A DNA stretch of 44,769 nucleotides, taken from the IMG/VR virus record IMGVR_UViG_3300017605_000114, positions 1 to 44,769 of that record. One strand, 5' to 3'. Position 1 is the stretch's first letter. Every line of letters begins with the position of its first letter. The DNA is from a virus. A model generated the notes under the pieces. The model was not told the origin of the DNA, searched no databases, and was given only the letters and a program-made list of their open reading frames with translations. A program made the position numbers and the translations under genes. This document shows, piece by piece, positions 23,999 through 31,114 of this stretch.

Positions 23999-24796
23999 TC
24001 AGAGTTCGATGCCCCCGCCAGGCTCCGTGAACCAGGACGGTGCGTCCTTGAGCCACAGTGCCAGTTCGGAGTCCTTGAACTTGAAGTCAGGCCCGTTGGC
24101 CGACTTCTTCGACGTGCGGTTGTCGTACACCGTCTCGCCCTGCTGCGTGGTGATCGACAGGTACGAGCCCTTGTCTTCCACGGTAGCGCCAGCAAGCTGT
24201 GCCCAGCCGTCGTCCTTCTCTTCGTCGGTGAACTGCTTGAAGTTGGAGTTGCCTCCACCGCGGGGAGCGCCACCGCTGCGGGGCTTGCCCCCGCCGCTGG
24301 CCTTCGCCGCCTTCGGAGCACCGACCTGCGCAGGTGAAGTGACCACGCCGTTCGCCTGGACCTCGACGGTCAGGCCAAGCTGCGTGTACACCGCCGCCTT
24401 CGCAGTTGCGAAGCCGTCCTCGACCTGCTTGGTGATGGCCTCGGCGCTCACGCCGTCGACCAACGGAACCTGCAGGAAGATGGAAGCCTCTTCCTTCGCA
24501 CCGAACGTGTCGGGGAAGGTGACCGTGCGGCTGAACGAGATCGTCGCAGTCGGCACGGTGTCGAGGGTGCTGATGACCGCGCCGTCGGCGTCGGTCGTGA
24601 TTGCTGTCTGCATTAGTTTGCCTTTCTGGCTGGGTGCTACCTGCTCCCCAGCAATCTCCACCCTATCAGTTGGGGGAGACACTTTGTCACTTAGCCACTT
24701 CGTGAAAATCGCTTCCTGCTCGTTGAACATCCTACGCCAATCCTCGTAGGCTTCCTGAACTTCGGGACTGTTCAGGATCTCTTCGAGCTTATGCAC
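23999..24796 (-). CDS. Possible ssDNA-binding protein (replication module)
   Basis: GTG 24796 overlaps the upstream stop and gives 265 residues. An in-frame ATG with AGAAAGG upstream (MQTAITTDADG, near 24613) would give about 204 residues; which start is used is open. Region: a beta-rich N-terminal domain with aromatic residues (ISFSRTVTFPDTFG), a Gly/Ser/Lys-rich linker (SGGGKPRSGGAPRGGGN) and a C-terminal domain (FTDEEKDDGWAQLAGA ... DFKFKDSELALWL). The layout and neighbours (helicase, primase, Cas4-like nuclease) fit a replication/recombination ssDNA binder, but the family is not recognised. Confidence 0.6.
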   Translation of the reverse strand: MHKLEEILNSPEVQEAYEDWRRMFNEQEAIFTKWLSDKVSPPTDRVEIAGEQVAPSQKGKLMQTAITTDADGAVISTLDTVPTATISFSRTVTFPDTFGAKEEASIFLQVPLVDGVSAEAITKQVEDGFATAKAAVYTQLGLTVEVQANGVVTSPAQVGAPKAAKASGGGKPRSGGAPRGGGNSNFKQFTDEEKDDGWAQLAGATVEDKGSYLSITTQQGETVYDNRTSKKSANGPDFKFKDSELALWLKDAPSWFTEPGGGIEL

Positions 24797-25661
24797 GGGA
24801 CTTCCAATCGACTGGCATGTCAGCGCCCTTGCAGTCCTTCCACTTGCCACACCACTTCTCGGAGCACCACCAGCCCCCATCATTGAGGACCCACGGCTTG
24901 ACGCCGTGCTCGATCATCCACGCAAGCTGGCTGGCCTGCTGGCGCAGCCACATGACGTGGCTCTCGTCACGCCACACGTCGTACTGCTGCGTCGTGCCGT
25001 CCAAGAACACGACGCCGTAGTGGAACACGCTGTGCTCCAGCGCACGGTGGACTCCACGGTCCAGTGGCGAGGGCGCTGCCTCGCCCAACAAGACGGCGTT
25101 GGCGTACGTGTACACGGTCGGCTGGGTAGCCCAGCGTTGGTGCTCCCACACTTCGTGCTCGCGGCTAGCGGACTTCCAGTCCCACACTTCGTCGTTGTCT
25201 GCCACGCAGTCCATCGTGCCGCAGACGCTCACGGAGCGATGCAGCGAGTCGTAGAGGGGAACGCTGAACGGAAGCTCGACGTGCTGGGGCTCGAACAGCG
25301 GCCTCAGATCGCGCAGCCAACCAGCAAGCATGCCAGGCAGAGCATCGAACATCGTGGCCTTGCTGTACTTCGTGTACTTCCACTCCAACCCTTCCAGGTG
25401 GTGGTGGGCGACGGCCACCAACTCGGTCAGCGAATCGCAATCCTCCAGGAGACTGTACTGGATGCCCTCGTGCATCGACTCGCCCAACGCTGTCGAGTCG
25501 GTGTACTCACGAGGAACTTCGCCAGCCCACTGCGCTCTCGTCTGCTCAGGGCAAAGCTGCAGCCCAGCGATGAACGACTGGCTGAACGCATGCTCCCAGC
25601 CAGGCAGCCCGCTCGTGGCGAGCGGGCCGAACTGGCTGTACTGGCGGTTGACGTAACTCAT
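24789..25661 (-). CDS. Cas4/RecB-like PD-(D/E)xK exonuclease with Fe-S cysteines
   Basis: A 290-residue protein. ATG 25661 is in an ATGA overlap, so longer frames are not needed. Active-site pattern: D151 in GTMDCV, D161 and K163 in VWDWKSA, with Q180 and a Tyr following. C37 plus C266, C271 and C277 give the four-cysteine layout of iron-sulphur RecB/Cas4/AddB nucleases. It probably processes DNA ends in recombination-dependent replication. Not part of a CRISPR system: no other cas gene or array is present. Confidence 0.85.
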   Translation of the reverse strand: MSYVNRQYSQFGPLATSGLPGWEHAFSQSFIAGLQLCPEQTRAQWAGEVPREYTDSTALGESMHEGIQYSLLEDCDSLTELVAVAHHHLEGLEWKYTKYSKATMFDALPGMLAGWLRDLRPLFEPQHVELPFSVPLYDSLHRSVSVCGTMDCVADNDEVWDWKSASREHEVWEHQRWATQPTVYTYANAVLLGEAAPSPLDRGVHRALEHSVFHYGVVFLDGTTQQYDVWRDESHVMWLRQQASQLAWMIEHGVKPWVLNDGGWWCSEKWCGKWKDCKGADMPVDWKSRA

Positions 25662-25909
25662 GGCTTGACCACCCACATACCTTCCATCAGTTCCCGTTGG
25701 GTGGCACCGTGCTCGATTGCCTTGCCGTACAGGAACGTGCAGCGTTCCGACAGGCGGCGCTGCTCATCGAACGCCTCGTGCGCCCACGCAGTGGTGTGCG
25801 CGTTGTGCCGCTTCTCGAAGTCTACCTGCATCTCCAGCATGCTGATGCGAGCGTGGAGGTTCTCGTACTGCTTGGCGGTGATGGTGACGTTATTGCCGTC
25901 TCGGATCAT
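25658..25909 (-). CDS. Hypothetical helical protein
   Basis: An 83-residue protein; ATG 25909 overlaps the upstream stop as TAATG. It begins MIRDGNNVTITAKQYENLHARI and continues as a long helix with EKRHNAHTTAWAHEAFDEQRRLSERC. No catalytic or membrane motif. Function unknown. Confidence 0.68.
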   Translation of the reverse strand: MIRDGNNVTITAKQYENLHARISMLEMQVDFEKRHNAHTTAWAHEAFDEQRRLSERCTFLYGKAIEHGATQRELMEGMWVVKP

Positions 25910-26421
25910 TAGGGCTTCTGCAACCTCTCCCAGCGGATACGCCACTGTGTGATCGTGTTGCGCTTCGGCGGCTCCGAGTCGGGCAGCGCCTCAGCGATGG
26001 CCGCAAGGATAACACGCGGTCGTGTCTCGCCGTCACGGAAGTGGGCTTCTGCAACATCACGGGCGGCACCCTTACGGGGCCTGAGCGTGATGCCCAGGTC
26101 GCCAGCCACGCGGGCCACCGTCGAACGGTGGCACTCGTAGCGGCGGGCCAACTCGACCGAACCGAGCCAGCCCTCCCCGCGAAGGAGGGCCTTCTGCAAC
26201 TCAGTTGCGGGAGTGCACTCGTCGGCCACCACGTCATGCGTGGTGGGCAGGCGGCCTTCTGCAGCCGCCTGCTCGTAACCATCACAGATGGTTTGGTAGA
26301 CAGAACAGAAGGCTTCTGCAAACGATTCGGATGCGTCCCACGCATCCTGCAGAAAGTTCGGACAAGTGACTTGCATCGCCGTGCCCGTCCAAGCGGGCAT
26401 CGGCTTCTGCAGAGTAGACAC
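25909..26421 (-). CDS. HTH protein, first gene of leftward operon A
   Basis: GTG 26421 (170 residues) is preferred because GAGGAAGGGA lies a few bases upstream; ATG starts at about 26478 and 26520 in the same frame are alternatives. The central part (GSVELARRYECHRSTVARVAGDLGITLRP) is a helix-turn-helix, with a second possible one near ITQWRIRWERL. Four copies of a short CTGCAGAAG(C/G)C-type codon pattern occur. It could be an autoregulator of operon A, acting on the dyads at 26490 and 26536. Confidence 0.68.
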   Translation of the reverse strand: MSTLQKPMPAWTGTAMQVTCPNFLQDAWDASESFAEAFCSVYQTICDGYEQAAAEGRLPTTHDVVADECTPATELQKALLRGEGWLGSVELARRYECHRSTVARVAGDLGITLRPRKGAARDVAEAHFRDGETRPRVILAAIAEALPDSEPPKRNTITQWRIRWERLQKP

Positions 26422-26489
26422 AGTGGTCCCTTCCTCTCCCTCAGCCGTCTCGGCTGTTCGCTGCGGCGACAGCCGCATGGCGTTCTCTC

Positions 26490-26505
26490 TGTAGACCATT
26501 CTACA
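26490..26505. promoter_or_regulatory. Perfect 6-4-6 dyad before operon A
   Basis: TGTAGA, four bases, TCTACA, about 70 bases upstream of the preferred GTG start of the HTH gene. With the dyad at 26536 the centre-to-centre distance is 46 bp. The symmetric layout is that of a dimeric-repressor operator. It would fall inside the coding sequence if the 26520 start were used. Confidence 0.5.
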
Positions 26506-26535
26506 CACCGATGCGACCACCTGTCACCCACCTAG

Positions 26536-26551
26536 TGTGACATCCGTCACA
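26536..26551. promoter_or_regulatory. Perfect 6-4-6 dyad next to repeated motif
   Basis: TGTGAC, ATCC, GTCACA; it adjoins the early-type motif copy at 26552-26570. Two more GTCAC/GTGAC half-sites lie within 25 bases. Operator site proposed. Confidence 0.5.
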
Positions 26552-26570
26552 TGGACGCCTTACCCCATAC
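26552..26570 (-). promoter_or_regulatory. Early-type motif copy before operon A
   Basis: TGGACGCCTTACCCCATAC on the plus strand; on the leftward strand it reads GTATGGGGTAAGGCGTCCA. It lies between the terminator at 26607-26640 and the operator dyads. It is one of about ten related copies in this window, and a promoter or regulator site for leftward transcription is proposed. Confidence 0.55.
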
Positions 26571-26606
26571 ACCGTAGAGCGTCACTACGTCTCTAGATAA
26601 CGCTAC

Positions 26607-26640
26607 AAAAAAGGGGTAGCGGGCGGCTCGCGCCGCCCGC
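26607..26640 (-). terminator. Rho-independent terminator ending accessory unit
   Basis: A perfect 9-bp stem (GCGGGCGGC / GCCGCCCGC, loop TCGC, 26619-26640) is followed on the leftward transcript by CTACCCC and six T residues (26607-26612). It separates block B from operon A. Confidence 0.85.
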
Positions 26641-26716
26641 CCTTCCCTCTGGCCCTGGCAGGCCCTGACATGCAGTGGAAAGACGTACCATCCTTTCTCG
26701 CTAGTGGTTGGACAGA

Positions 26717-26896
26717 TCACTTGTGGGGGCGGTAGTGCTGGATGAGAGCACCGAGGGTACGTCCACTGTACCCTACGGGGTGCTTCAATCCCTTCGCTCC
26801 CTTGGGATTGTTGTTGCCGCTCCTGTTGGACTTCGCCACTCCCTTGTAGCGTAGCCCCGTTCGCTGGCGCGCTCTCGTGCGCAGTGGTTGCTCCAT
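26717..26896 (-). CDS. Small basic protein, last gene of accessory unit
   Basis: A 59-residue Arg/Lys/Gly-rich protein. ATG 26896 follows the previous TAG directly and has AAGGAG upstream. It contains SNRSGNNNPKGAKGLKHPVGYSGRT and looks disordered and nucleic-acid-binding. No family recognised. It is absent from longer-frame surveys because of its size. Confidence 0.65.
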   Translation of the reverse strand: MEQPLRTRARQRTGLRYKGVAKSNRSGNNNPKGAKGLKHPVGYSGRTLGALIQHYRPHK

Positions 26897-27259
26897 CTAG
26901 AACTCCTTCTCGATCAGATCAGCGATCTGCTCGAACGTGGTGCCGTACTGGTCGTTGAGCTTGGCCAGCTTGGCCTGGCCGACGTGCTGGCTCTTGCTGT
27001 TGCGGGTCAGCAGCCCGAGGCCGCGGAGGGAGGGAAGGTTGATGAGTCCCGACCCCATGCGGTGGGTGCCCAGCGCAATCGACTCGTCCGTCAAGTCCTT
27101 TCTGGCCCAGCCGTCGGGGTCCACGATGTCGCACAGCACGCCGAGGCAACAGTGCCCGACAGCCCCGTCGAATAGCCTACCCCGCAACTGGCCTGTGGTT
27201 CGGCTGTACTTGCCGCTGCGCAGGGCAGCGACCCACTTCTTCTTGAGTGCAGCTTCCAT
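26897..27259 (-). CDS. CCLGVLC-family phage protein, paralogue 1
   Basis: A 120-residue protein starting in a TGATG overlap. It reads KKKWVAALRSGKYSRTTGQLR ... HCCLGVLCDIVDPDGW ... LAKLNDQYGTTFEQIADLIE. The WxxALRSGKYxQxxGxL, CCLGVLC and LNDxxxxFxxIADxIE blocks define a family of unknown function found in many phages. Paralogues lie at 27259-27768 and 32728-33225. The adjacent Cys pair could bind metal or be redox-active; no role is known. Confidence 0.78.
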   Translation of the reverse strand: MEAALKKKWVAALRSGKYSRTTGQLRGRLFDGAVGHCCLGVLCDIVDPDGWARKDLTDESIALGTHRMGSGLINLPSLRGLGLLTRNSKSQHVGQAKLAKLNDQYGTTFEQIADLIEKEF

Positions 27260-27768
27260 CAGTTCTTCTCCTTGATGTCGATGTTCTGCTCGATGAAGTC
27301 GGCAATCGCCGCGAAGTCGGAGCCGCCGTCGTTCAACGACGCGAGGTGGCCTTGCGGGTCGACGGGGACCTGCACTTCCTTGCCCTGCTGCTGGTGCATC
27401 ACGTACACCTGCTTGCCAGGCAGCCACACCATCTCGCCGTACTGCGACACGAAGTCCTCTTCGAGAAGCTCCCCGCTCCAGCCGAGCGGGTGCACCCACG
27501 CCGCTGCCTCGTACGTCCCGCCCGTCTCGTACCCGCTGTCGTCGTACGCTGGCCCCTCAGTGTGCTGCCAGCCGTTCGGCTGGAGCACGTCGCACAGCAC
27601 GCCCAGGCAGCAGTAGCCAATGGGCGCGTCCGACGGCACCGAGTCGACAGGCTCGTCGTCGTAGACGGCCTTCGAGTCCTTGAACTTGGTTGCCTTGAGA
27701 CGACCGACTGCCTGCTGGTACTTGTCCGAGCGAAGCGCGGTCAGCCAGCGTTCCTTGATGGTGCTCAC
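27259..27768 (-). CDS. CCLGVLC-family phage protein, paralogue 2
   Basis: A 169-residue member of the same family as the neighbour: IKERWLTALRSDKYQQAVGRL, YCCLGVLCDVLQPNGW and LASLNDGGSDFAAIADFIEQ. An insert of about 60 residues (EGPAYDDSGYETGGTYEAAAWVHP...) separates the CCLGVLC and LND blocks. GTG start 27768 is in a GTGA overlap with the upstream gene. Tandem duplication with 26897-27259 is evident. Confidence 0.8.
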   Translation of the reverse strand: MSTIKERWLTALRSDKYQQAVGRLKATKFKDSKAVYDDEPVDSVPSDAPIGYCCLGVLCDVLQPNGWQHTEGPAYDDSGYETGGTYEAAAWVHPLGWSGELLEEDFVSQYGEMVWLPGKQVYVMHQQQGKEVQVPVDPQGHLASLNDGGSDFAAIADFIEQNIDIKEKN

Positions 27769-27950
27769 GGTAGTTCCTTCCTGAGCCTGTCGGCTCTGAT
27801 GTTGAACATCGTGCCCTTCCAGATGACGGGCACGCAGATGACGAACCTTCCTCCTGGTGAGATGCGAGTGATCTTCAACCCGCCTCTCCTGTACTTGTCG
27901 AGTTGCTGCACGCGGTCGCCAACCTTGAAGCCATTAGCCGTCTCGGCCAC
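27765..27950 (-). CDS. Small protein with KOW/SH3-like pattern
   Basis: A 61-residue protein; GTG 27950 overlaps the upstream gene by 17 bases. The sequence FKVGDRVQQLDKYRRGGLKITRISPGGRFVICV ... FNIRADRLRKE has the xVGDxVxxL ... GGxxxI pattern of small KOW/SH3-like beta barrels. RNA or protein binding is possible. Longer upstream frame is a shadow. Confidence 0.6.
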   Translation of the reverse strand: MAETANGFKVGDRVQQLDKYRRGGLKITRISPGGRFVICVPVIWKGTMFNIRADRLRKELP

Positions 27951-28260
27951 TGCGTTTGATCCCCTTCGCTCGTTTCCTCGCAGCCAGTGCACGCACCTGC
28001 TGCCTGATCTTCTCCTTGTATTCGTCGCCGTGAAGCACTGGAAGCTGTCCGTACAGGTCAGTGTTCTCGCCCTGCACGAACAGCCCCAGCGCGCGCTGCT
28101 CACGCTGTTGATGTCTCCGCATTCCCATGCGGAGACGCATGGCAGCGACAGCCTCCCAAGCCGCAGGGTTTGCTATCCGCTGTCCTCGTGCTTCTGCTAG
28201 GAGGCGATCCTGTCGGGCATCATGGGCAGCATCAACTTCGATCCACCCATCCCGATTCAC
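27934..28260 (-). CDS. Hypothetical basic helical protein
   Basis: A 108-residue, Arg/Ala/Gln-rich protein; GTG 28260 overlaps the upstream TGA as GTGA. It reads MNRDGWIEVDAAHDARQDRLLAEARGQRI and ends KEKIRQQVRALAARKRAKGIKRSGRDG. No family recognised; a nucleic-acid-associated role is possible from charge. Confidence 0.65.
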   Translation of the reverse strand: MNRDGWIEVDAAHDARQDRLLAEARGQRIANPAAWEAVAAMRLRMGMRRHQQREQRALGLFVQGENTDLYGQLPVLHGDEYKEKIRQQVRALAARKRAKGIKRSGRDG

Positions 28261-28460
28261 AGCACCACTCCGTGCCTTCGTAGATCACGCTTCGCCTGCT
28301 TGACGCAGGTGAACGCGTTCTTCGGCGTCTGACTGACCGTCACTACGAACCCCTTTCCGATGATCTTGAAGTGGCCACTACCGCAGTCCTTCACTTCCAA
28401 TCCTTCGTCCTCGCACTGCTTGATGAGGCGACGGATCTCTTTACTGCTGCTGTTCACCAC
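28257..28460 (-). CDS. HicA-like dsRBD-fold small protein
   Basis: A 67-residue protein with GTG GTG at its start (28460 or 28457). KEIRRLIKQCEDEGLEVKDCGSGHFKII ... VTVSQTPKNAFTCVKQAKRDLRRHGV follows the HicA/YcfA pattern (helix, GxGSHxKI strand, TP turn, LRxxGI). HicA proteins are RNA-cleaving toxins, with a HicB antitoxin; no HicB is seen next to it and the catalytic His aligns with GHF. Phages often carry solitary HicA-like proteins of unknown role. Confidence 0.68.
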   Translation of the reverse strand: MVNSSSKEIRRLIKQCEDEGLEVKDCGSGHFKIIGKGFVVTVSQTPKNAFTCVKQAKRDLRRHGVVL

Positions 28461-28827
28461 AGTTGATCCCCCACATGACGGGTGTGCGATGCGGTGTGAT
28501 TGTGAGCATGACCTGATCGGACACCTTGACCGCTACCTCTTTCTTGCCGTCAAGGATGAAGAACGTGTCGCTCACGAAAGGATTATATCGCACACGATGG
28601 AGTAGTCCGCTGTACTCCAAGTCATCGCTGGGTTCGAGGGTGCCTCTCACGAAAGCGTGGACGTTCTTGACTCCAGTCTCCCTCACCCGACGTTGCCCTG
28701 CGGGCTGCACCACGAAGGTGCAGCCCGACAGGACGACCAGTTGACGGTGGTCGATTACTCGACCCCGTTGCCTGATCGAGAAGCAACGCTTGTGCAGGTT
28801 GAAGTAGACCTCAACCCGCCCAACCAT
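28441..28827 (-). CDS. Conserved phage protein (NLHK family)
   Basis: A 128-residue protein in a TGATG overlap. The VYFNLHKRCFSIRQRGRVIDH ... CTFVVQPAGQRRVRETGVKNVHAFVRGTL pattern recurs in many phages, uncharacterised. The C-terminal part is an unrelated beta segment. A strong copy of the repeated motif lies within its coding sequence (28518-28537). Confidence 0.75.
   Translation of the reverse strand: MVGRVEVYFNLHKRCFSIRQRGRVIDHRQLVVLSGCTFVVQPAGQRRVRETGVKNVHAFVRGTLEPSDDLEYSGLLHRVRYNPFVSDTFFILDGKKEVAVKVSDQVMLTITPHRTPVMWGINCGEQQQ
28518..28537 (-). promoter_or_regulatory. Early-type motif copy inside a coding region
   Basis: CGGACACCTTGACCGCTACC on the plus strand matches the copy at 34413-34432 at 17 of 20 positions, although it lies within a leftward gene. 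It could be an internal promoter or a silent binding site, or chance conservation of codons. Confidence 0.4.
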
Positions 28828-29345
28828 CAGGTGACGGTCCGCTGGGCGACCCAGTTACCCGCCTTCGGGAAGAAGGCGACGATGAGGTCGGCCTTCTCCC
28901 TGGTGAGTGCCTTGAGGGCCGTGCCGAACGCTTCCTTCATGTCCTCGTAGTTCGTGACCTCGTAGTCGTTCCACGTCGCGATGCCGCGGAAGAGGCCGCT
29001 GTTGGGCTCACGCCCGTTGAGGGTCTGGAACAGGTCGAGGTGCCTGTAGGCCAGGTCCTTGACCTTGGTCTTGTTCCATCGGCGTGGCGCTGCGTAACGC
29101 TGGGCAGCGAAGTCGATGGCGATGCCTGCGCAGACGGCTCCGCCGTTGAAGCAGACATCCTCTTCGTACGTGCCGCCCGAGCCGTTGGGCATCAGTACCG
29201 TGCACTTGGACAGACCAGCGTGGTCAGGACCGCGACCGAACCAGCCGTCGACCTCCATAAGGCCCACCGCGTGGGTGAAGATCCAGGTGGCAGCCTCGAT
29301 CTGCTTGAGGCGGCGCTTCGCCGCCTCGACAGTCTTCACAGTCAT
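28827..29345 (-). CDS. DUF6197-like conserved protein
   Basis: A 172-residue protein with AGGGG upstream of ATG 29345. The features AATWIFTH, FNGGAVCAGIAIDFAAQ and IATWNDYEVTNYEDMKEAFGTAL resemble DUF6197, a family with a Cys-containing GAxC block followed by a WND block, present in actinobacteria and their phages. It also parallels the CCLGVLC/LND arrangement of the nearby family, which may reflect a distant link. Longer frame upstream is a shadow. Function unknown. Confidence 0.65.
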   Translation of the reverse strand: MTVKTVEAAKRRLKQIEAATWIFTHAVGLMEVDGWFGRGPDHAGLSKCTVLMPNGSGGTYEEDVCFNGGAVCAGIAIDFAAQRYAAPRRWNKTKVKDLAYRHLDLFQTLNGREPNSGLFRGIATWNDYEVTNYEDMKEAFGTALKALTREKADLIVAFFPKAGNWVAQRTVT

Positions 29346-29370
29346 TGCTGTTCCCCTTTCAAGGGATGGT

Positions 29371-29395
29371 GGGGTGGGGCCGACTGCCCCACCCC
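29371..29395 (-). terminator. 10-bp perfect hairpin between accessory genes
   Basis: GGGGTGGGGC / GCCCCACCCC around a 5-base loop, between the DUF932 gene and the next gene on the leftward strand. No T-run follows, so it may cut or pause the transcript, or shape the leader of the 28827-29345 gene. Confidence 0.6.
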
Positions 29396-29410
29396 GAGAG
29401 TGTCGCTGTA

Positions 29411-30424
29411 CTAGTTGGTGACCAACTGACGGGCACGCGCCGTCAGCGGGTAGTTGCCACGCAGTGCCTTCACTGCCTGGTTCTCCGAACGCGAGCCCTT
29501 CTTGATGCGCTGCGCCCAGTTCTCGTACGAGTTGACAGCCATGATGGCTCCCCACGCCGTACCCTTGATGTTCTCCTGGTCGGGCCGCTTGTAGGCGTTC
29601 AGGAACGCCTCCTGGCGGTTCATCCAGTTCGTCAGCTTGCGCGGCGGGATGGCGATGCCATCCTCGACGGCAGGCTTCGGATTGAGGTCAGCGACCACGA
29701 GACGCTCGTACTCGCTGTCGGCAAACGGCATGCTCAGAAGCTGCTCGATCTCGGCGTCCAACTCCGCACTGTGTGCGTAGAGGGCGTCGATGGTCAGCTT
29801 CGCGAGAGCCAGCCGCTCATCCACCTTGGATGTGTGCCGCAACTCGATGTCCGCTGTCTCCCCGAGGTGCATCGCGAAGGTGTTCATGCACTCGATCCTG
29901 GTGTCGGTCGGAGTGCAGCGGAACTTCGCAGAGCCGTCGAACGAGTTGCTGACGGCGAAGTAGCGAGCGAGACGCTCGCCACGGTCGATGAAGTGCTTGT
30001 CCGTGCCGAGCTTGGCAAGCATCCAAACGACGGGACCGCCGAACAACTCTCCGCTGGACACCATCTCCACGTCGTTGCCGACGATCTTGATGGCTTCCAT
30101 GAACTCGCACATGATCTCGTTCTGGATGAGTCCGTACGAGTCGGAGTGATCTCCGAGGATGAAGCGCGTGTCCGTTCGGACCAGCGCCTTCTTGTTGGGC
30201 ACCGTGACGAGCTTCTGGGGCTCGTCGTCAATGCCCACATCCACGAACATCGGACGCTCGACCACCTGCCAGTCGAGTGTCAACTCGAATGCCTCGCGGG
30301 GAGACAGGGTTCTGCCATCGACGTGGATCACGTCGACTGTTCCCTGTACGCCTTCCCACCAGGGCTTGAACTCGACGGCGACGATGTTGCTGACGCCGCC
30401 GATGACTCCGTTGCGCTCTCCCAT
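29411..30424 (-). CDS. DUF932 / phage-plasmid-like protein (TIGR03299-like)
   Basis: A 337-residue protein in a TGATG overlap. N-terminal WxVxxxPMF (DWQVVERPMFVDV), the central block around VRTDTRFILGDHSDSYGLIQNEIMCEFMEAI and the later TRIECMNTFAMHL ... HTSKVDERL match DUF932, widespread on phages and plasmids. Its role is unknown; it is often found in early or accessory regions. Strong family confidence, weak functional inference. Confidence 0.85.
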   Translation of the reverse strand: MGERNGVIGGVSNIVAVEFKPWWEGVQGTVDVIHVDGRTLSPREAFELTLDWQVVERPMFVDVGIDDEPQKLVTVPNKKALVRTDTRFILGDHSDSYGLIQNEIMCEFMEAIKIVGNDVEMVSSGELFGGPVVWMLAKLGTDKHFIDRGERLARYFAVSNSFDGSAKFRCTPTDTRIECMNTFAMHLGETADIELRHTSKVDERLALAKLTIDALYAHSAELDAEIEQLLSMPFADSEYERLVVADLNPKPAVEDGIAIPPRKLTNWMNRQEAFLNAYKRPDQENIKGTAWGAIMAVNSYENWAQRIKKGSRSENQAVKALRGNYPLTARARQLVTN

Positions 30425-30681
30425 CAGTGTCCTTCCTGTTCGCAGAGTGCGAGGATCGCTTCTGCGAACTGTCGTGCTGTCTCGAATGAGACATTCAGGT
30501 TGTCGAGTGTCGAGGGTCCTTTACCGAAATCGCCATTGAATGCGATCTGTCGTTTGGGGTTCGTTGCACGTACCCTCGCCGTAATGAAGCTCCCGCTCCC
30601 GCCCTCCGACTTCAACTCGATGTTGGTGATCGGGTTGATCGGCGGTGGTTCAGGAACGCTTCGCTGGATGTTGACGCTCAT
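30424..30681 (-). CDS. Small paralogue 1 of MxVNxxR family
   Basis: An 85-residue protein starting at ATG 30681 in an ATGA overlap. It begins MSVNIQRSVPEPP; a beta-rich middle follows, then FETARQFAEAILALCEQ. The N-terminal M-x-V-(N/T)-(V/I)-x-R element and C-terminal helix are shared with 30678-30923 and 31535-31771. Function unknown; the family may be phage-specific. Confidence 0.68.
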   Translation of the reverse strand: MSVNIQRSVPEPPPINPITNIELKSEGGSGSFITARVRATNPKRQIAFNGDFGKGPSTLDNLNVSFETARQFAEAILALCEQEGH

Positions 30682-30923
30682 GCCGTCACCACTTCCGTGA
30701 GGGCCTGGATGAGGTCCAGAGCCTCGTTGCGGCGAAGCCTGAGAGTCCATCCACCGCGAGCATCGGAGAGTACGGTGTCACCGAACGCACCGATGCCACT
30801 GAAGATGAATGAACTACCTGACTTATAGAACCTGAAGCCGCGGCCACTGGCATTGCCAGCGACGACGACTTCCTTGGCGGGCGGAGCCTCCGTGGGCTCC
30901 TTTCGCTTGACGTTGACCGCCAT
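30678..30923 (-). CDS. Small paralogue 2 of MxVNxxR family
   Basis: An 81-residue protein, ATG 30923 in a TAATG overlap. MAVNVKRKEPTEAPP leads to a short beta domain (GRGFRFYKSGSSFIFSG) and a final helix (EALDLIQALTEVV). Clear kinship to the two similar small genes nearby. Function unknown. Confidence 0.68.
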   Translation of the reverse strand: MAVNVKRKEPTEAPPAKEVVVAGNASGRGFRFYKSGSSFIFSGIGAFGDTVLSDARGGWTLRLRRNEALDLIQALTEVVTA

Positions 30924-31114
30924 TAGACGGCTTCCTCTCCGCCCTCTTCGGGCATTGTTGGGGGTGAATCGAGCCCATCAACGGCGATATCGTGCACGTC
31001 GATGTGGCTTTCTTCGAGGGATTTCACTGACTTGTCGAGAGCATCATAGACATCTTTGTTCCCGACGAAATCGGGAACATTGATGCCCATTGAGACGCTT
31101 GCGTCACGTCCCAC
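30923..31114 (-). CDS. Small acidic hypothetical protein
   Basis: 63 residues from GTG 31114, which overlaps the upstream gene by 11 bases, or 55 residues from the in-frame ATG 31090. It is acidic (SPPTMPEEGGEEAV at the C-terminus) and predicted to be largely disordered. Function unknown. Confidence 0.55.
   Translation of the reverse strand: MGRDASVSMGINVPDFVGNKDVYDALDKSVKSLEESHIDVHDIAVDGLDSPPTMPEEGGEEAV

Noticed and set aside
24789-25661. Cas4-like nuclease as part of a CRISPR system
   Set aside because: No other cas gene, no repeat-spacer array; phage replication context explains it.
28257-28460. HicA toxin of a toxin-antitoxin pair
   Set aside because: No HicB-like partner beside it; kept only as a fold-level assignment.
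29345-30700. 451-codon plus-strand frame over the DUF932 gene
   Set aside because: Antisense to a recognised family; no start signal and no domain.
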